IMG/VR virus record: IMGVR_UViG_3300041809_000296
Coordinates: 1 to 46,083 of that record
DNA length: 46,083 bases
DNA from: a virus
Direction: 5' to 3' (one strand)
Shown here: positions 23,765 to 32,396 of the stretch, piece after piece
Position numbering within the stretch: position 1 is the stretch's first letter
Layout of the letters: each line of letters begins with the position of its first letter
Notes under the pieces: generated by a model
Database searches by the model: none
The model's input: only the letters and a program-made list of their open reading frames with translations
Told to the model about the DNA's origin: nothing
Translations under genes and position numbers: made by a program

Positions 23765-26320
23765 TTACTTTGTAGCTGCGAGGGACTGGTATTCAAAACC
23801 AGCCAAGAACCTGCTTTTTTCTTTAGCCGTCATATAACGGAGTTTTGTCTGGAGATTTTGAGCCGCTTGGGCTGCTTCCAGTTCGCGTTGAGAATCAGTA
23901 ATTGTTATTACATGACTGTCGACGCTCTCCGTTACTCGCGCGTTATCGTCCATCTTCTTCAGTGACTCGACGGCCGTTGAAGTAGAATCGGTTTTCTTCA
24001 CCCATTGAAGTCCGTCCAGAATATCCTGTACGGTATCCCTCAAACTAATTAGAGTTCTTTTAGCCAAATCGTTAATCTTATCAGATAACTGGCTTGGAGT
24101 CAATCCTTTATAAGCATCTTGTCCTGTTAGAACTCCATGCATTACAATCTGCTGTGCAAGAGTTACTTTTCCTGCGTTCAATACGGCTTGGCGGGAGTCC
24201 ATCAGGCCGCTGATTTTTGTAGACAAAGTTTCTTTCTCAGCCGTCAATGAGTTAACAGCATTATTCTTTTCATCAACTTCTGCTTTGGATAGAACTACCT
24301 GGTCTTTACCAGCGAGAGCTCTAATAGCCCAACGCATTTCATCATCGGCATCCCAATCCATAAGCATCGCGCGAATTAACCAACGCAACTGATAACCGGC
24401 AGAATCTCTCTTTTCAGAAAGCTTATCATAAGCCTTATCTAAAGTAACTACAAGGTTTACCAGTTCTTCGCGCTCCTCTTCAGAGATACCTTCTTTTAGC
24501 TTGGCGTCGTCTGCCTGCTTCATCATAGAATCTATCAATACAGTAGCTCGGGCGATTCTCTTAGTATCTTCTGGCAGGGAGGAAACTTCGTCTTTCTTCT
24601 TAGCTGTTCCGCAATTAAGAGTCTTAGCTTTGCGCGATACGCAGGCAAGAATTTTAGCTTTTGTATCTGACGATACACTGGCGCGGCCGATTAGGCGCCT
24701 GGCGGCTACCACGTGGGCACAATCTGGCACAGGGAACGAACGGCCGGGGCCACAAAAGGTTCCTTTAGAAAGCTTATTACGCTTCTCGGTAGATAGTTTA
24801 GCATCTGCTACTATTTCGGCAGGAAGTTCTCCGTCTGCTACGGCAGCATCAAGTTCATCTTCAATTTCTTGATTAATACCGTCTACGTCGGCAAAATATT
24901 CTTTATCTGCTTCCGGGGCTGAGTCTTCCCAACCTTCCCAGTTGCAATCTGAGCCGTCGGCTGAACATTCATCGCCTTCAACGCTATTGATTTCTTTGTT
25001 TTGGAAGGCTTTAGTTTTCTTTGCTGACTTCTTAGAAATCTTCTTTCCAGACATACCGTTTGGCGCGGGCTCTACATCCCCATCATCATCGTCGTCATCT
25101 GGATCTTTCTTTTCTTTCTTCTTGCCGTCGGCGTCTTTCTCGCAAGTGCATTCCTTTTCAGGTTTACCACAATCTGGGCACTTCTTCGCGTCGACTGGAG
25201 AAACGAATTCTGCTAACTCTGCGGCCACGGCCGCGTCTATATCTGGAGCCTGATCCCAATTATTCTTTGTAATCTTAGCGTTAAGAGTAGAAACTAAGGC
25301 GCGTTTCTCAGACTGCAGATTCTCTTCCTCTGGGGACCATGCACTCAAACTGGCTCTCAAATCCATGGCTTTTTCTTTAGTTAGATCAGCCGACTTAATT
25401 TCGTCTTGGATCTTTATTACATCTAAAGTGGCGTCGTTTACTTTTAGCATCGGGTCCTCGGTTGCAATAAGGTCTGACTCATATAACCCGTCTTTCATGC
25501 TTATGCCGGCTGTTTCTATTCCGCGCTGTGCATCTAAAGACAAGCCAAGAAAGAATATCTGCTCAAGGCTATCAGTCAATACTTTTTTGCTGAGTGTAGT
25601 TGCGAATGGGTCCGCAGCAAAGTTAATAAAGGAAAGTTCCTCATTTACAATGGCGCCTGAAATCAAAAACATCTGGCGTCCGTCTACTTTTTGACCTAAC
25701 TTATGCTCGCACTTTCCGTCTGCTGCCCAATCAGTATGGCATATAGAACACAAAGCCGAATCAGTCTTAAATCCTACCGATACTGTCAGATACTCATCCG
25801 CAAGAACCTTACGGATAGCTTCTGGGTTAGTTATTCTTAAGCCTAAATCCGTATAACCTAGCCCAGTATACTCATCCAAGGGCATTAGGTTTTCAACAAC
25901 CCAATCTACAGTATCGAATAAATTATGACGTTTGCGGCCGTCATGTTGGTAGAATAGGAAATCTTTTACTATAGGGAAGTCCGCGGCATATTTCCAACTG
26001 GTATCTATGTATTTGGCTTCTAAAACCCTGCCAAGGACGTCGCCTTTTTCATCATGCCCAACTAATACAGGGCGGGGGGTTCTAAGGCAGGTTCCATCTT
26101 TTGTAAACTCTGGCAGCCACGTATGGGCTCCTTCCTGCATCTTATCAGGACGGTAGAACCTCATATTGCCATTTATAATGCCCGCATGGGTAGCCGCTAC
26201 ATGAACCAATAAGCTTCGTCCACCATCGGACTTTGAGTCTTTACACTCAAAAAGCTTATTGCGCTTGGCGTCAACAACTCGCCAGGTCTGCAGATCGCGC
26301 ATCTGAATCCAGTTGCCCAT
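23765..26320 (-). CDS. Prohead protease-scaffold fusion
   Basis: 851 residues. The N-terminal 250 residues look like a prohead protease: GIINGNMRFYRP, PVLVGHDEKGDVLGRV with a probable catalytic His89, and EYLTVSVGF with a probable Ser181. A zinc-finger-like insert follows (CSICH, CEH, residues 191-206). The rest is scaffold-like: long helices, CPDCGKPEKECTC, a run of Asp near 404-413, a Lys-rich stretch, a CGPGRSFPVPDCAH module near 520-560 and coiled-coil regions. Such proteases build the procapsid core and then cut themselves and the capsid. Fusion of protease and scaffold in one chain is known; its length here is large. Confidence 0.78.
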   Translation of the reverse strand: MGNWIQMRDLQTWRVVDAKRNKLFECKDSKSDGGRSLLVHVAATHAGIINGNMRFYRPDKMQEGAHTWLPEFTKDGTCLRTPRPVLVGHDEKGDVLGRVLEAKYIDTSWKYAADFPIVKDFLFYQHDGRKRHNLFDTVDWVVENLMPLDEYTGLGYTDLGLRITNPEAIRKVLADEYLTVSVGFKTDSALCSICHTDWAADGKCEHKLGQKVDGRQMFLISGAIVNEELSFINFAADPFATTLSKKVLTDSLEQIFFLGLSLDAQRGIETAGISMKDGLYESDLIATEDPMLKVNDATLDVIKIQDEIKSADLTKEKAMDLRASLSAWSPEEENLQSEKRALVSTLNAKITKNNWDQAPDIDAAVAAELAEFVSPVDAKKCPDCGKPEKECTCEKDADGKKKEKKDPDDDDDDGDVEPAPNGMSGKKISKKSAKKTKAFQNKEINSVEGDECSADGSDCNWEGWEDSAPEADKEYFADVDGINQEIEDELDAAVADGELPAEIVADAKLSTEKRNKLSKGTFCGPGRSFPVPDCAHVVAARRLIGRASVSSDTKAKILACVSRKAKTLNCGTAKKKDEVSSLPEDTKRIARATVLIDSMMKQADDAKLKEGISEEEREELVNLVVTLDKAYDKLSEKRDSAGYQLRWLIRAMLMDWDADDEMRWAIRALAGKDQVVLSKAEVDEKNNAVNSLTAEKETLSTKISGLMDSRQAVLNAGKVTLAQQIVMHGVLTGQDAYKGLTPSQLSDKINDLAKRTLISLRDTVQDILDGLQWVKKTDSTSTAVESLKKMDDNARVTESVDSHVITITDSQRELEAAQAAQNLQTKLRYMTAKEKSRFLAGFEYQSLAATK

Positions 26321-26327
26321 TATTTAC

Positions 26328-26513
26328 TTATCTCGTTGTGCCGCTTACACCGGGAACTATAATAGGAACTTGACCTTCGAAGCGGGTAGGAATAGGCGAT
26401 ACTCTGGCGCCAGGTTGTGGAACAAAAGTATAATTAGGATCTAACGGCATCTTCCGAACCTTGAATGGGGCATTAGGTTGCGGAATAGGCTGCGTGTTAT
26501 GGGTCTCTGCCAT
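26328..26513 (-). CDS. Small Pro-rich protein, unknown
   Basis: 61 residues, Pro-rich (IPQPNAPFKVRKMPLDPNYT, PIPTRFEGQVPIIVPGVSG) and probably extended. It is the first gene after promoter-like site B and lies 7 bp before the protease gene, so it belongs to the head-maturation unit. No family recognised. It may be a small head protein. Confidence 0.5.
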   Translation of the reverse strand: MAETHNTQPIPQPNAPFKVRKMPLDPNYTFVPQPGARVSPIPTRFEGQVPIIVPGVSGTTR

Positions 26514-26563
26514 CTTCAGTCCTCTTTATTTAATAATAGAAAGCTATCTAACGCTATTCGATA

Positions 26564-26595
26564 CTGTCTAGTATAGCAAAGCACAAGTTCCTGCC
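26564..26595 (-). promoter_or_regulatory. Promoter-like site B (head-maturation unit)
   Basis: On the minus strand GGCA, 16 bp, then TATACTAGACAG, identical in spacing to site A. The preceding six bases (AAATCC) also match site A (AAATCT). It lies in the gap after the amidinotransferase-like gene and before the 61-residue gene, so it separates the portal/enzyme unit from the protease/capsid unit. Confidence 0.65.
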
Positions 26596-26611
26596 GGATT
26601 TATCTTTTGGC

Positions 26612-27457
26612 TTAAACAATTGATTTGAACAAAGGCATTACAAGACAAGATAAGGCGCCTCCGCCCTTTTCGTATTCTGATAAATTGAATAATTTCAACT
26701 TCAGATTCATTTTGCCACATATATCTTCCCAAAACGAGACTTTATTTTTATAAGTCGATGAATTAAAATCTATAAGTATGGTATCTTCTATTCTAATAGC
26801 GTTGGTGGTACCAGCGACCCCAAGAGTAAGAGGTACAGGAATAATATTTGTAATTTTTTCGATCCGACTTATTATAGCCTTATCAAGCTCGTCGACTACT
26901 AACAATAAGTTTTGATTATCTATAGGAAAAGCAGAGCAATCGAGATGATATAAATAAGGATTAGTAAGCTTTATTGGAATAACCTCAACTCCAAATTCTT
27001 CTTCAAACCACTTTAAAGCCTCTAAACAAGTTCGTATTCCATAAGCTCCTATATAAGTATTTTTATTTATCTTGTGTAAATCGGCTTTTCCTTCAAACCA
27101 ATAAGGGCAAACTTCAGTATCATAGCCTAAACTAGAGAAGAAATTAAGCCCTATGGGGGTTTCTCCGCGGCGGGGATCGGATCGGAAATTGGAAATAACT
27201 ATTGAATTAGGATGGGAATCTAAATTTACACCTATGTTGGAACAGAAGACTAAGTCCTGGTTGTCTCCTATAGCGGGGAGGAGATTTACAGGCTTACAAG
27301 AAGATACATATTTGTATAGCTTTAGCCACTGGCTCAATGCTTTGTTTTTATCTACGACACGGAGATTGTCTGGTAGCTCCTCCATAAAAATATTGTTAGG
27401 AACTTTGGCTGAAAATGTTGATGGTGGGCACATTAAATACTGAGCTGGCTCACTCAT
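26612..27457 (-). CDS. Amidinotransferase / DDAH superfamily enzyme
   Basis: 281 residues. Motifs in order match the arginine-handling amidinotransferase superfamily: MCPP at the N-terminus, QDLVFCSNIG (67-76), FRSDPRRGE (91-99), FEGKAD (121-126), YHLDCSAFPI with probable catalytic His171, and GGGALSCLVMPL with probable catalytic Cys271. These enzymes use the Cys to attack a guanidino group and either transfer or hydrolyse it. The substrate is unknown: arginine deiminase-like, dimethylargininase-like or a true transferase are all open. It overlaps the decarboxylase-like gene upstream by four bases (ATGA), so the two are probably translated together and may act in one pathway. Confidence 0.72.
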   Translation of the reverse strand: MSEPAQYLMCPPSTFSAKVPNNIFMEELPDNLRVVDKNKALSQWLKLYKYVSSCKPVNLLPAIGDNQDLVFCSNIGVNLDSHPNSIVISNFRSDPRRGETPIGLNFFSSLGYDTEVCPYWFEGKADLHKINKNTYIGAYGIRTCLEALKWFEEEFGVEVIPIKLTNPYLYHLDCSAFPIDNQNLLLVVDELDKAIISRIEKITNIIPVPLTLGVAGTTNAIRIEDTILIDFNSSTYKNKVSFWEDICGKMNLKLKLFNLSEYEKGGGALSCLVMPLFKSIV

Positions 27458-28218
27458 TTTTGAAACACTACCTCCGATAGCCCAGCTTCTACATGAACAT
27501 AATTCAATACTTTAGTCGATAAGGAAAAATCCCCAGGTAAAATCAAATCGGCTTGACTTCCAGAACGAATTAGGGAGAATCTATCGCCTTGTTTATATTC
27601 GGCGCCTTGCTTAATACTAAAAGGGGCTATCACTTTATCATAACTGTCGGCAATTTCTACTATATAGTAAGAATACCCATCATCTCTAACGACTCTATTG
27701 AGCATTCTGGCGTTATGATAGAGATATTTATCTATCTCTTTATAAGCTCTGTCTAAGCGGCCGTGCAGAAGGTTTTCTTCAGCAAATATAAGAGGCTTGT
27801 TATGCGAATCTATTGGCTCAAGTTCTTCATAATATAGCCGGCCATTAGTAGGAAGCCTTAAGGTATGAACATCATAATCGGTAAGAAATATACCTATAGC
27901 TAAGCAAGGGCCCTGAAATAAAGGATAACCACCAAGCAAATCCAACGCTTTATAGTGTAAGCCTTTTATTTCTACTTCTTCGTCTAAAGAATCAAGCTGT
28001 ATCGCGTACAGAATGATACCGTCGGCTGGAGAATAAAATACGTCTTTATTAGGAACTATCTTTCTGGTGGGATCTCTATATACGATAGTATCGTAGAATT
28101 CATCATCAGGCATATCTCCGTACTTCTCTTCCATTTGCTTTGCCCACTTCATAAAATGAAGCTTATCTTTGGCAGTTTTGGAAGATGAATCTAACCGTAT
28201 ATTGTCTAATGTCTCCAT
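27454..28218 (-). CDS. Phosphatidylserine decarboxylase-like pyruvoyl enzyme
   Basis: 254 residues. Family motifs are present in order: SPADG (63-67, with Asp66), FLTDYDVHTLRLPTNG (111-126, with His118), HNARMLNR (169-175) and, at the C-terminus, a GDRFSLIRSGSQADLILPGD segment in which Gly220-Ser221 is the likely self-cleavage site that creates the pyruvoyl group. In the known enzyme, Asp, His and Ser form the processing triad and all three are here. The first His of the DYHxxH motif is Asp. The enzyme turns phosphatidylserine into phosphatidylethanolamine; here the substrate could also be another serine-like amine precursor. No membrane anchor is visible. Its location between portal and protease is unusual. 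Confidence 0.72.
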   Translation of the reverse strand: METLDNIRLDSSSKTAKDKLHFMKWAKQMEEKYGDMPDDEFYDTIVYRDPTRKIVPNKDVFYSPADGIILYAIQLDSLDEEVEIKGLHYKALDLLGGYPLFQGPCLAIGIFLTDYDVHTLRLPTNGRLYYEELEPIDSHNKPLIFAEENLLHGRLDRAYKEIDKYLYHNARMLNRVVRDDGYSYYIVEIADSYDKVIAPFSIKQGAEYKQGDRFSLIRSGSQADLILPGDFSLSTKVLNYVHVEAGLSEVVFQK

Positions 28219-28226
28219 AATGCCTT

Positions 28227-30395
28227 CTACTCCTGGCTTTGCTCGTCTTGTAGTATATCCGTAGAGGAGTCGGGATCAAGGGCATTAGAAATTAAAATAG
28301 AGATTAAGTCTGGATCGTAAGTTGTCCATAACATTACTTGTAAGTTATCTAATGCTATGTTTATATTTGGCTTTTCAGTTTCATCAGTAAAGCTTTCTTC
28401 GAACTTATCTATAGTTTCTTTAAGAACTTGTCCAACAGTTGCTTGGTACTTCTCATGGTCTACGGTACCGTTATCATCCTTAAGGTCTTCAATTAACTTT
28501 AAGACAGAGTCTGTCATTTCTGCCGCCAGACCTTCTAAACTACTCTTAGCTTTAGTAGGCCCTAAGTTAGAACCATACTGATTAGTTGGAGTTTCTTTAT
28601 TCTGAACTGATTTTGCCGCAGGCGAGCTCTTCTTAGCTGTAGCAGATTGTGGGCGGCCAGCGCCAACTCCAGCTACCTTAGCATGAGCAGTTTTAGCTTT
28701 CAAGACTTCAATTGTAGCTTTAGCTTTTCTTTCATGATGAGCTGTTTGATGAGCCGACAGTTTTATTTGAGTTTTGGCTTGGGCTTCAGCAGTTTGTGCT
28801 TGTAAAGGCAGAAGTTCTTTCTGAGCTTCGGCGGCATGGTCGGCAACTTCGATTGCTGATTTGGCTTTGGCTTTTTCAGTCTCTTGAACTAACTTAACAG
28901 TATGTAAAGCAAAGTTAAGTTTGGAACGCTGAGCATCTTTGAAAGCTCTACGACCCATAAGTTTTCGGCACTCATCCTCATCAGCTAAGTTATTCAAAAA
29001 CTGTTGTATAACATGATTCTCAAACTTAATTTTGTTATCAAGGTCGATTTCATGGAAATATATCCAAGTTCTGGCGACAGCTCTTTGAACCGACACTGAA
29101 TATGTGGCTTCTTGGAAGAATTCCTTGAACTGCGACATTCTTATCAGTCCGCCAAACAACTCAAGATCGTTCTTAATAGAATCCTTTAAGTTCTGAGATA
29201 TGTTTTCCGAAGTACTTCTACTTCCCGCATTCTTAGCATCTCCCATGTCTGCAGGGCTTACACCTAAACCTGTGTAAATACGAGCCTTATAGTGTTCTAT
29301 AAGTTTAGAATAATCTAAAACCTTACCCTCAGACCCTACAGCGGATACCTTAACTCTCTCGTCTGTAACGAAAACTCCTTCTTTAGGCATTTGCTGGATT
29401 TGCCAGTGGATCATGTCCACTTCACTCATCCCGCTCTCGCCATCGAAGCCGGCAGGATTTTCTTCATTACCAACGGCTACGTGAAATAGAGGGAATAAGA
29501 AGTTAATGAATAATAACTCTACGTTTTCTTCGAGGCGGCGTAGAGCAAAAATATCATCTTTCACGCCTATTAGGCGGGGCGTCCCATATCTATGTCCTGG
29601 CTTTACATCCCACTTTAGGTGTATAATATCGTCTAAATCTATGTCTTCGTAGGGGGCGCCCGTATCAAAGAATCGGCGCCAATGAATAGGTATCCCGTTA
29701 TTCATATAAGGGAATATCATATGAGCCGGGATTATAAGATAACCAGCTACAGGGTCTTTCTTAGCGTCTGGTTTTCTGGAAACAATAGTAGCGGATTCCT
29801 TACGCACTTTCTGCAAGAAACAATTCGAACATAAAAGTAAATTAAACAAGATCTGCTGGAAGAACGACTCAGTCGTACGTTCCATTACATATTCCATCGC
29901 TTCGTATCTGCGCTGGATATACTCCACATCTGGATCTTGATCTCCGGCTATTTCGAAGCCGTTTCTAAACATAAGAGAAATCTTGCGATTTATAGCTTGT
30001 TTTACAAATGGCTCGCTATCATATATAGTAAAAGGTTCCAGCATATTATATTCCGGCTGGACTATGCCCCATAACCTGCGATAAGTGGAATTAGCGTCAT
30101 CGGTTTTTTGAGCGATAGTTAGACCTAAAGGTTCAAGCTTTTTAAGCCCATCTCTCTCGAACTCACTATCACTAATAAAACGATCATCAGTTGTTTTCAC
30201 CAATGACTTAAATTCGGCCGACCTTTCTCCTAAACCCTTGACTTGTGGCTCAAGATTAATTCCATTTATAGAGCGCACAGTTGCTCGACTTTGGTTTGGA
30301 GTATTTAACTTACCTTCACTCCATAAACCAACACGCCTATTAATAGCGGCCTGCTTCTCTGTTTGTATTTCATTAGTATTAGTTTTACGAGGCAT
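28227..30395 (-). CDS. Portal protein
   Basis: 722 residues with features of large-phage portals: TIYDSEPFVKQAINRKISLM, YVMERTTESFFQQILFNLLL, IPAHMIFPYMNNGIPIHWRR, LDDIIHLKWDVKPGHRYGTP, LRRLEENVELLFINFLFPLF and an ARIYTGLGVSPADMGDAKNA loop near the clip/stem region. An Ala/Lys-rich coiled coil (about 535-595) and a disordered Ser/Ala stretch follow; the C-terminus is acidic. The portal dodecamer forms the vertex through which DNA enters and leaves and to which terminase binds. It lies between two unknown structural candidates and the enzyme pair. Confidence 0.9.
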   Translation of the reverse strand: MPRKTNTNEIQTEKQAAINRRVGLWSEGKLNTPNQSRATVRSINGINLEPQVKGLGERSAEFKSLVKTTDDRFISDSEFERDGLKKLEPLGLTIAQKTDDANSTYRRLWGIVQPEYNMLEPFTIYDSEPFVKQAINRKISLMFRNGFEIAGDQDPDVEYIQRRYEAMEYVMERTTESFFQQILFNLLLCSNCFLQKVRKESATIVSRKPDAKKDPVAGYLIIPAHMIFPYMNNGIPIHWRRFFDTGAPYEDIDLDDIIHLKWDVKPGHRYGTPRLIGVKDDIFALRRLEENVELLFINFLFPLFHVAVGNEENPAGFDGESGMSEVDMIHWQIQQMPKEGVFVTDERVKVSAVGSEGKVLDYSKLIEHYKARIYTGLGVSPADMGDAKNAGSRSTSENISQNLKDSIKNDLELFGGLIRMSQFKEFFQEATYSVSVQRAVARTWIYFHEIDLDNKIKFENHVIQQFLNNLADEDECRKLMGRRAFKDAQRSKLNFALHTVKLVQETEKAKAKSAIEVADHAAEAQKELLPLQAQTAEAQAKTQIKLSAHQTAHHERKAKATIEVLKAKTAHAKVAGVGAGRPQSATAKKSSPAAKSVQNKETPTNQYGSNLGPTKAKSSLEGLAAEMTDSVLKLIEDLKDDNGTVDHEKYQATVGQVLKETIDKFEESFTDETEKPNINIALDNLQVMLWTTYDPDLISILISNALDPDSSTDILQDEQSQE

Positions 30396-30403
30396 TTAAA
30401 TTC

Positions 30404-31969
30404 CTAACTATTGAGGCCAGTCAAAGAAGTTTGAATTCCAGATTGGGCTAATATAGCACTTGCACCTGCTGTGGGAGCGGGTATAGTTGGAGGAGTTAAA
30501 CTGATAGATCCGCCCTGCACTGTATAAACTGTTCCATTACCTGTCTTAGCACTGGCTAGTATATTACCAACCGTAACTAGTTGCTCAGCAGGATTTTGCG
30601 AGGCAATAGGTATTCCGCTTTGCTGTTCTGCTATAAATGCGGATATTAAAGAAGTTAGAGAAGTAATAGTAGAACTTACAGCCAATAACTTAGTCATCTC
30701 AGCAAAATCGGAAGTAGATCTGGCGCTCAATCTTTGGAAGGCGTCCTGATGCAACAAGTTGGCAGCCGCGGCTGATGCAGAACTAAACTGCAGTAAGCTG
30801 GATATTTCATTTAGTCCTGGGGAGAAACCTAAACTAGCTAACCCAGAAGGCATAGCAGGACTTAAAGCCAATCCGCTTTGAGAGAAATTATTTAGAGGCA
30901 TTCCTGCTAAAGGACCAGAGGGTTGAACGGACGGCGCCTGTGTCATTGACCTTACTACACCGACTAAAGAACCAATACCCTTAGATGCCCCCAATAAAGA
31001 AGTTACCGCACTCGCTATAGGGTTCGACATAGTCAAAACAGGAGTTACTGCCATCTGCATAATCCTATCCATTTGAAAAAGGATGGAAGAAGATTGAGTT
31101 AGCATTTGAGGAAAGATAAAAGCCGAAAGCCCTCCAGCCAAACCAGAAATACCTTTAGTTATGGCTCCGCCTTGTGCCATTTTTAATAGCGAGTTTATTT
31201 GAATGAGATTTTGCACAGAAACTGCCGCCAGTAAACCTACAGCGTTTCCTATGTCTGAAGCTATAGCATCTGGCTGAGATAGTATTTGATATACAGAAGA
31301 ATAATTCTGTCCTATTTGAGTTATATTGGTTTGAACAACTGCTGCTACGTCAGGGCTTATGTCAATTGAGGCCGCCGGTATTAGGTTTGGGTTTGGCTGG
31401 CTGGTAGAGGGAGTGTTAGAAACTATAGGATATTGAGATAAGGCAGATTGTATATTTGTATTAGATATAACATCAGATTTTAATCTGCGTAGTAATAAAG
31501 CCGATTGGGCGGAGAAATTCTGAGAAGCAGCTAGTTGATTTTCAACTGCTTTATTTACGATAAGCAAAGCTTGTGTCTGCAAAGGACTGGCTTGTACTGG
31601 AGAAGAAACACCAGCATTGAAGTTTACTTGAGCACATCCTAATTCAGCATCTAAAGTATAACCATACATTGCTATAGATACGGCTGGCGGTATATTGCCG
31701 TTATATATTTGAGATAAAACTCTAGCCGTATCAGGATCTGAAGAAGGATCTATATTTATTCCTAAGTTCTTACTTAAGCTAAATATAACATTCTGTAAAT
31801 AATTAGCCATGTCTATAAGATTGGCTAGTTGTGTTATTAAGCCTGCGGCCGTCGAAGAGCTTCCTACAGAAGAGCCGGCGGAACCAGAAACTACCGGCAA
31901 TTCCTGCGTCTCATAAGAAGGAACAGTGGGCGGTATGGTTCTCGTAAACTGAATGGGCTCGAAAGACAA
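30404..31969 (-). CDS. Unknown virion protein, TTG start
   Basis: 521 residues, Ser/Ala/Leu/Gln-rich, of unknown family. The N-terminus is disordered (SGSAGSSVGSSSTAAG); the rest alternates helices such as NQLAASQNFSAQSALLLRRL and hydrophobic stretches (GISGLAGGLSAFIFPQMLTQ). It could be an internal head protein or one of the ejected proteins. The first codon is TTG at 31969, one base after the TAA of the gene upstream (arrangement TAA-A-TTG) without a ribosome site, exactly as at 8047, so it is probably made by reinitiation or frameshifting. Confidence 0.5.
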   Translation of the reverse strand: MSFEPIQFTRTIPPTVPSYETQELPVVSGSAGSSVGSSSTAAGLITQLANLIDMANYLQNVIFSLSKNLGINIDPSSDPDTARVLSQIYNGNIPPAVSIAMYGYTLDAELGCAQVNFNAGVSSPVQASPLQTQALLIVNKAVENQLAASQNFSAQSALLLRRLKSDVISNTNIQSALSQYPIVSNTPSTSQPNPNLIPAASIDISPDVAAVVQTNITQIGQNYSSVYQILSQPDAIASDIGNAVGLLAAVSVQNLIQINSLLKMAQGGAITKGISGLAGGLSAFIFPQMLTQSSSILFQMDRIMQMAVTPVLTMSNPIASAVTSLLGASKGIGSLVGVVRSMTQAPSVQPSGPLAGMPLNNFSQSGLALSPAMPSGLASLGFSPGLNEISSLLQFSSASAAAANLLHQDAFQRLSARSTSDFAEMTKLLAVSSTITSLTSLISAFIAEQQSGIPIASQNPAEQLVTVGNILASAKTGNGTVYTVQGGSISLTPPTIPAPTAGASAILAQSGIQTSLTGLNS

Positions 31970-31970
31970 T

Positions 31971-32396
31971 TTATATGCCTATTACATTAGAAGCGGTAGA
32001 TACTGCTGATTTTATAGAAGAAGACGAGTTCAATAGGGTTGGCGCTATTGCAAAAACAGAGCCAAGGCTTAACAACCGTAAGAACTCATCTCCTACTTGT
32101 CCTAACACAGGATCTTCATAAGTTAAAGCACTTACACTTGGTTTTAATGAGGTGGGCGTAGGATATATAGAAGCCCAAGGGCCTCCTAATACTAGGGCGT
32201 TAGCGGCAGAATAAGCGGACATTTCGTCTACAAAGTCTTGATATCCATGGAAATTCTGTATTAAATATTTTAGCTGTCCGGCGAAACCTAACTCCTGTAA
32301 AAACTTCCAATTATTCAACTTAGCTGTTACATACACTCCTATTGGAGATTCGAATTCAGCCAATATTCCAGTCGTTATGTTAGTTTGTATACTCAT
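31971..32396 (-). CDS. Unknown structural candidate
   Basis: 141 residues, unknown. A compact N-terminal part (IQTNITTGILAEFESPIGVY, then WKFLQELGFAGQLKYLIQNF) is followed by a more disordered Ser-rich tail. Its ATG overlaps the stop of the terminase gene (32396), so it is translationally coupled to it, and its stop leads directly to the TTG start of the next gene. A packaging accessory or head protein is possible from position only. Confidence 0.45.
   Translation of the reverse strand: MSIQTNITTGILAEFESPIGVYVTAKLNNWKFLQELGFAGQLKYLIQNFHGYQDFVDEMSAYSAANALVLGGPWASIYPTPTSLKPSVSALTYEDPVLGQVGDEFLRLLSLGSVFAIAPTLLNSSSSIKSAVSTASNVIGI

Noticed and set aside
24501-25272. Plus-strand frames inside the protease-scaffold gene
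   Set aside because: Ser-rich antisense of the acidic scaffold region; the minus-strand gene is well supported.
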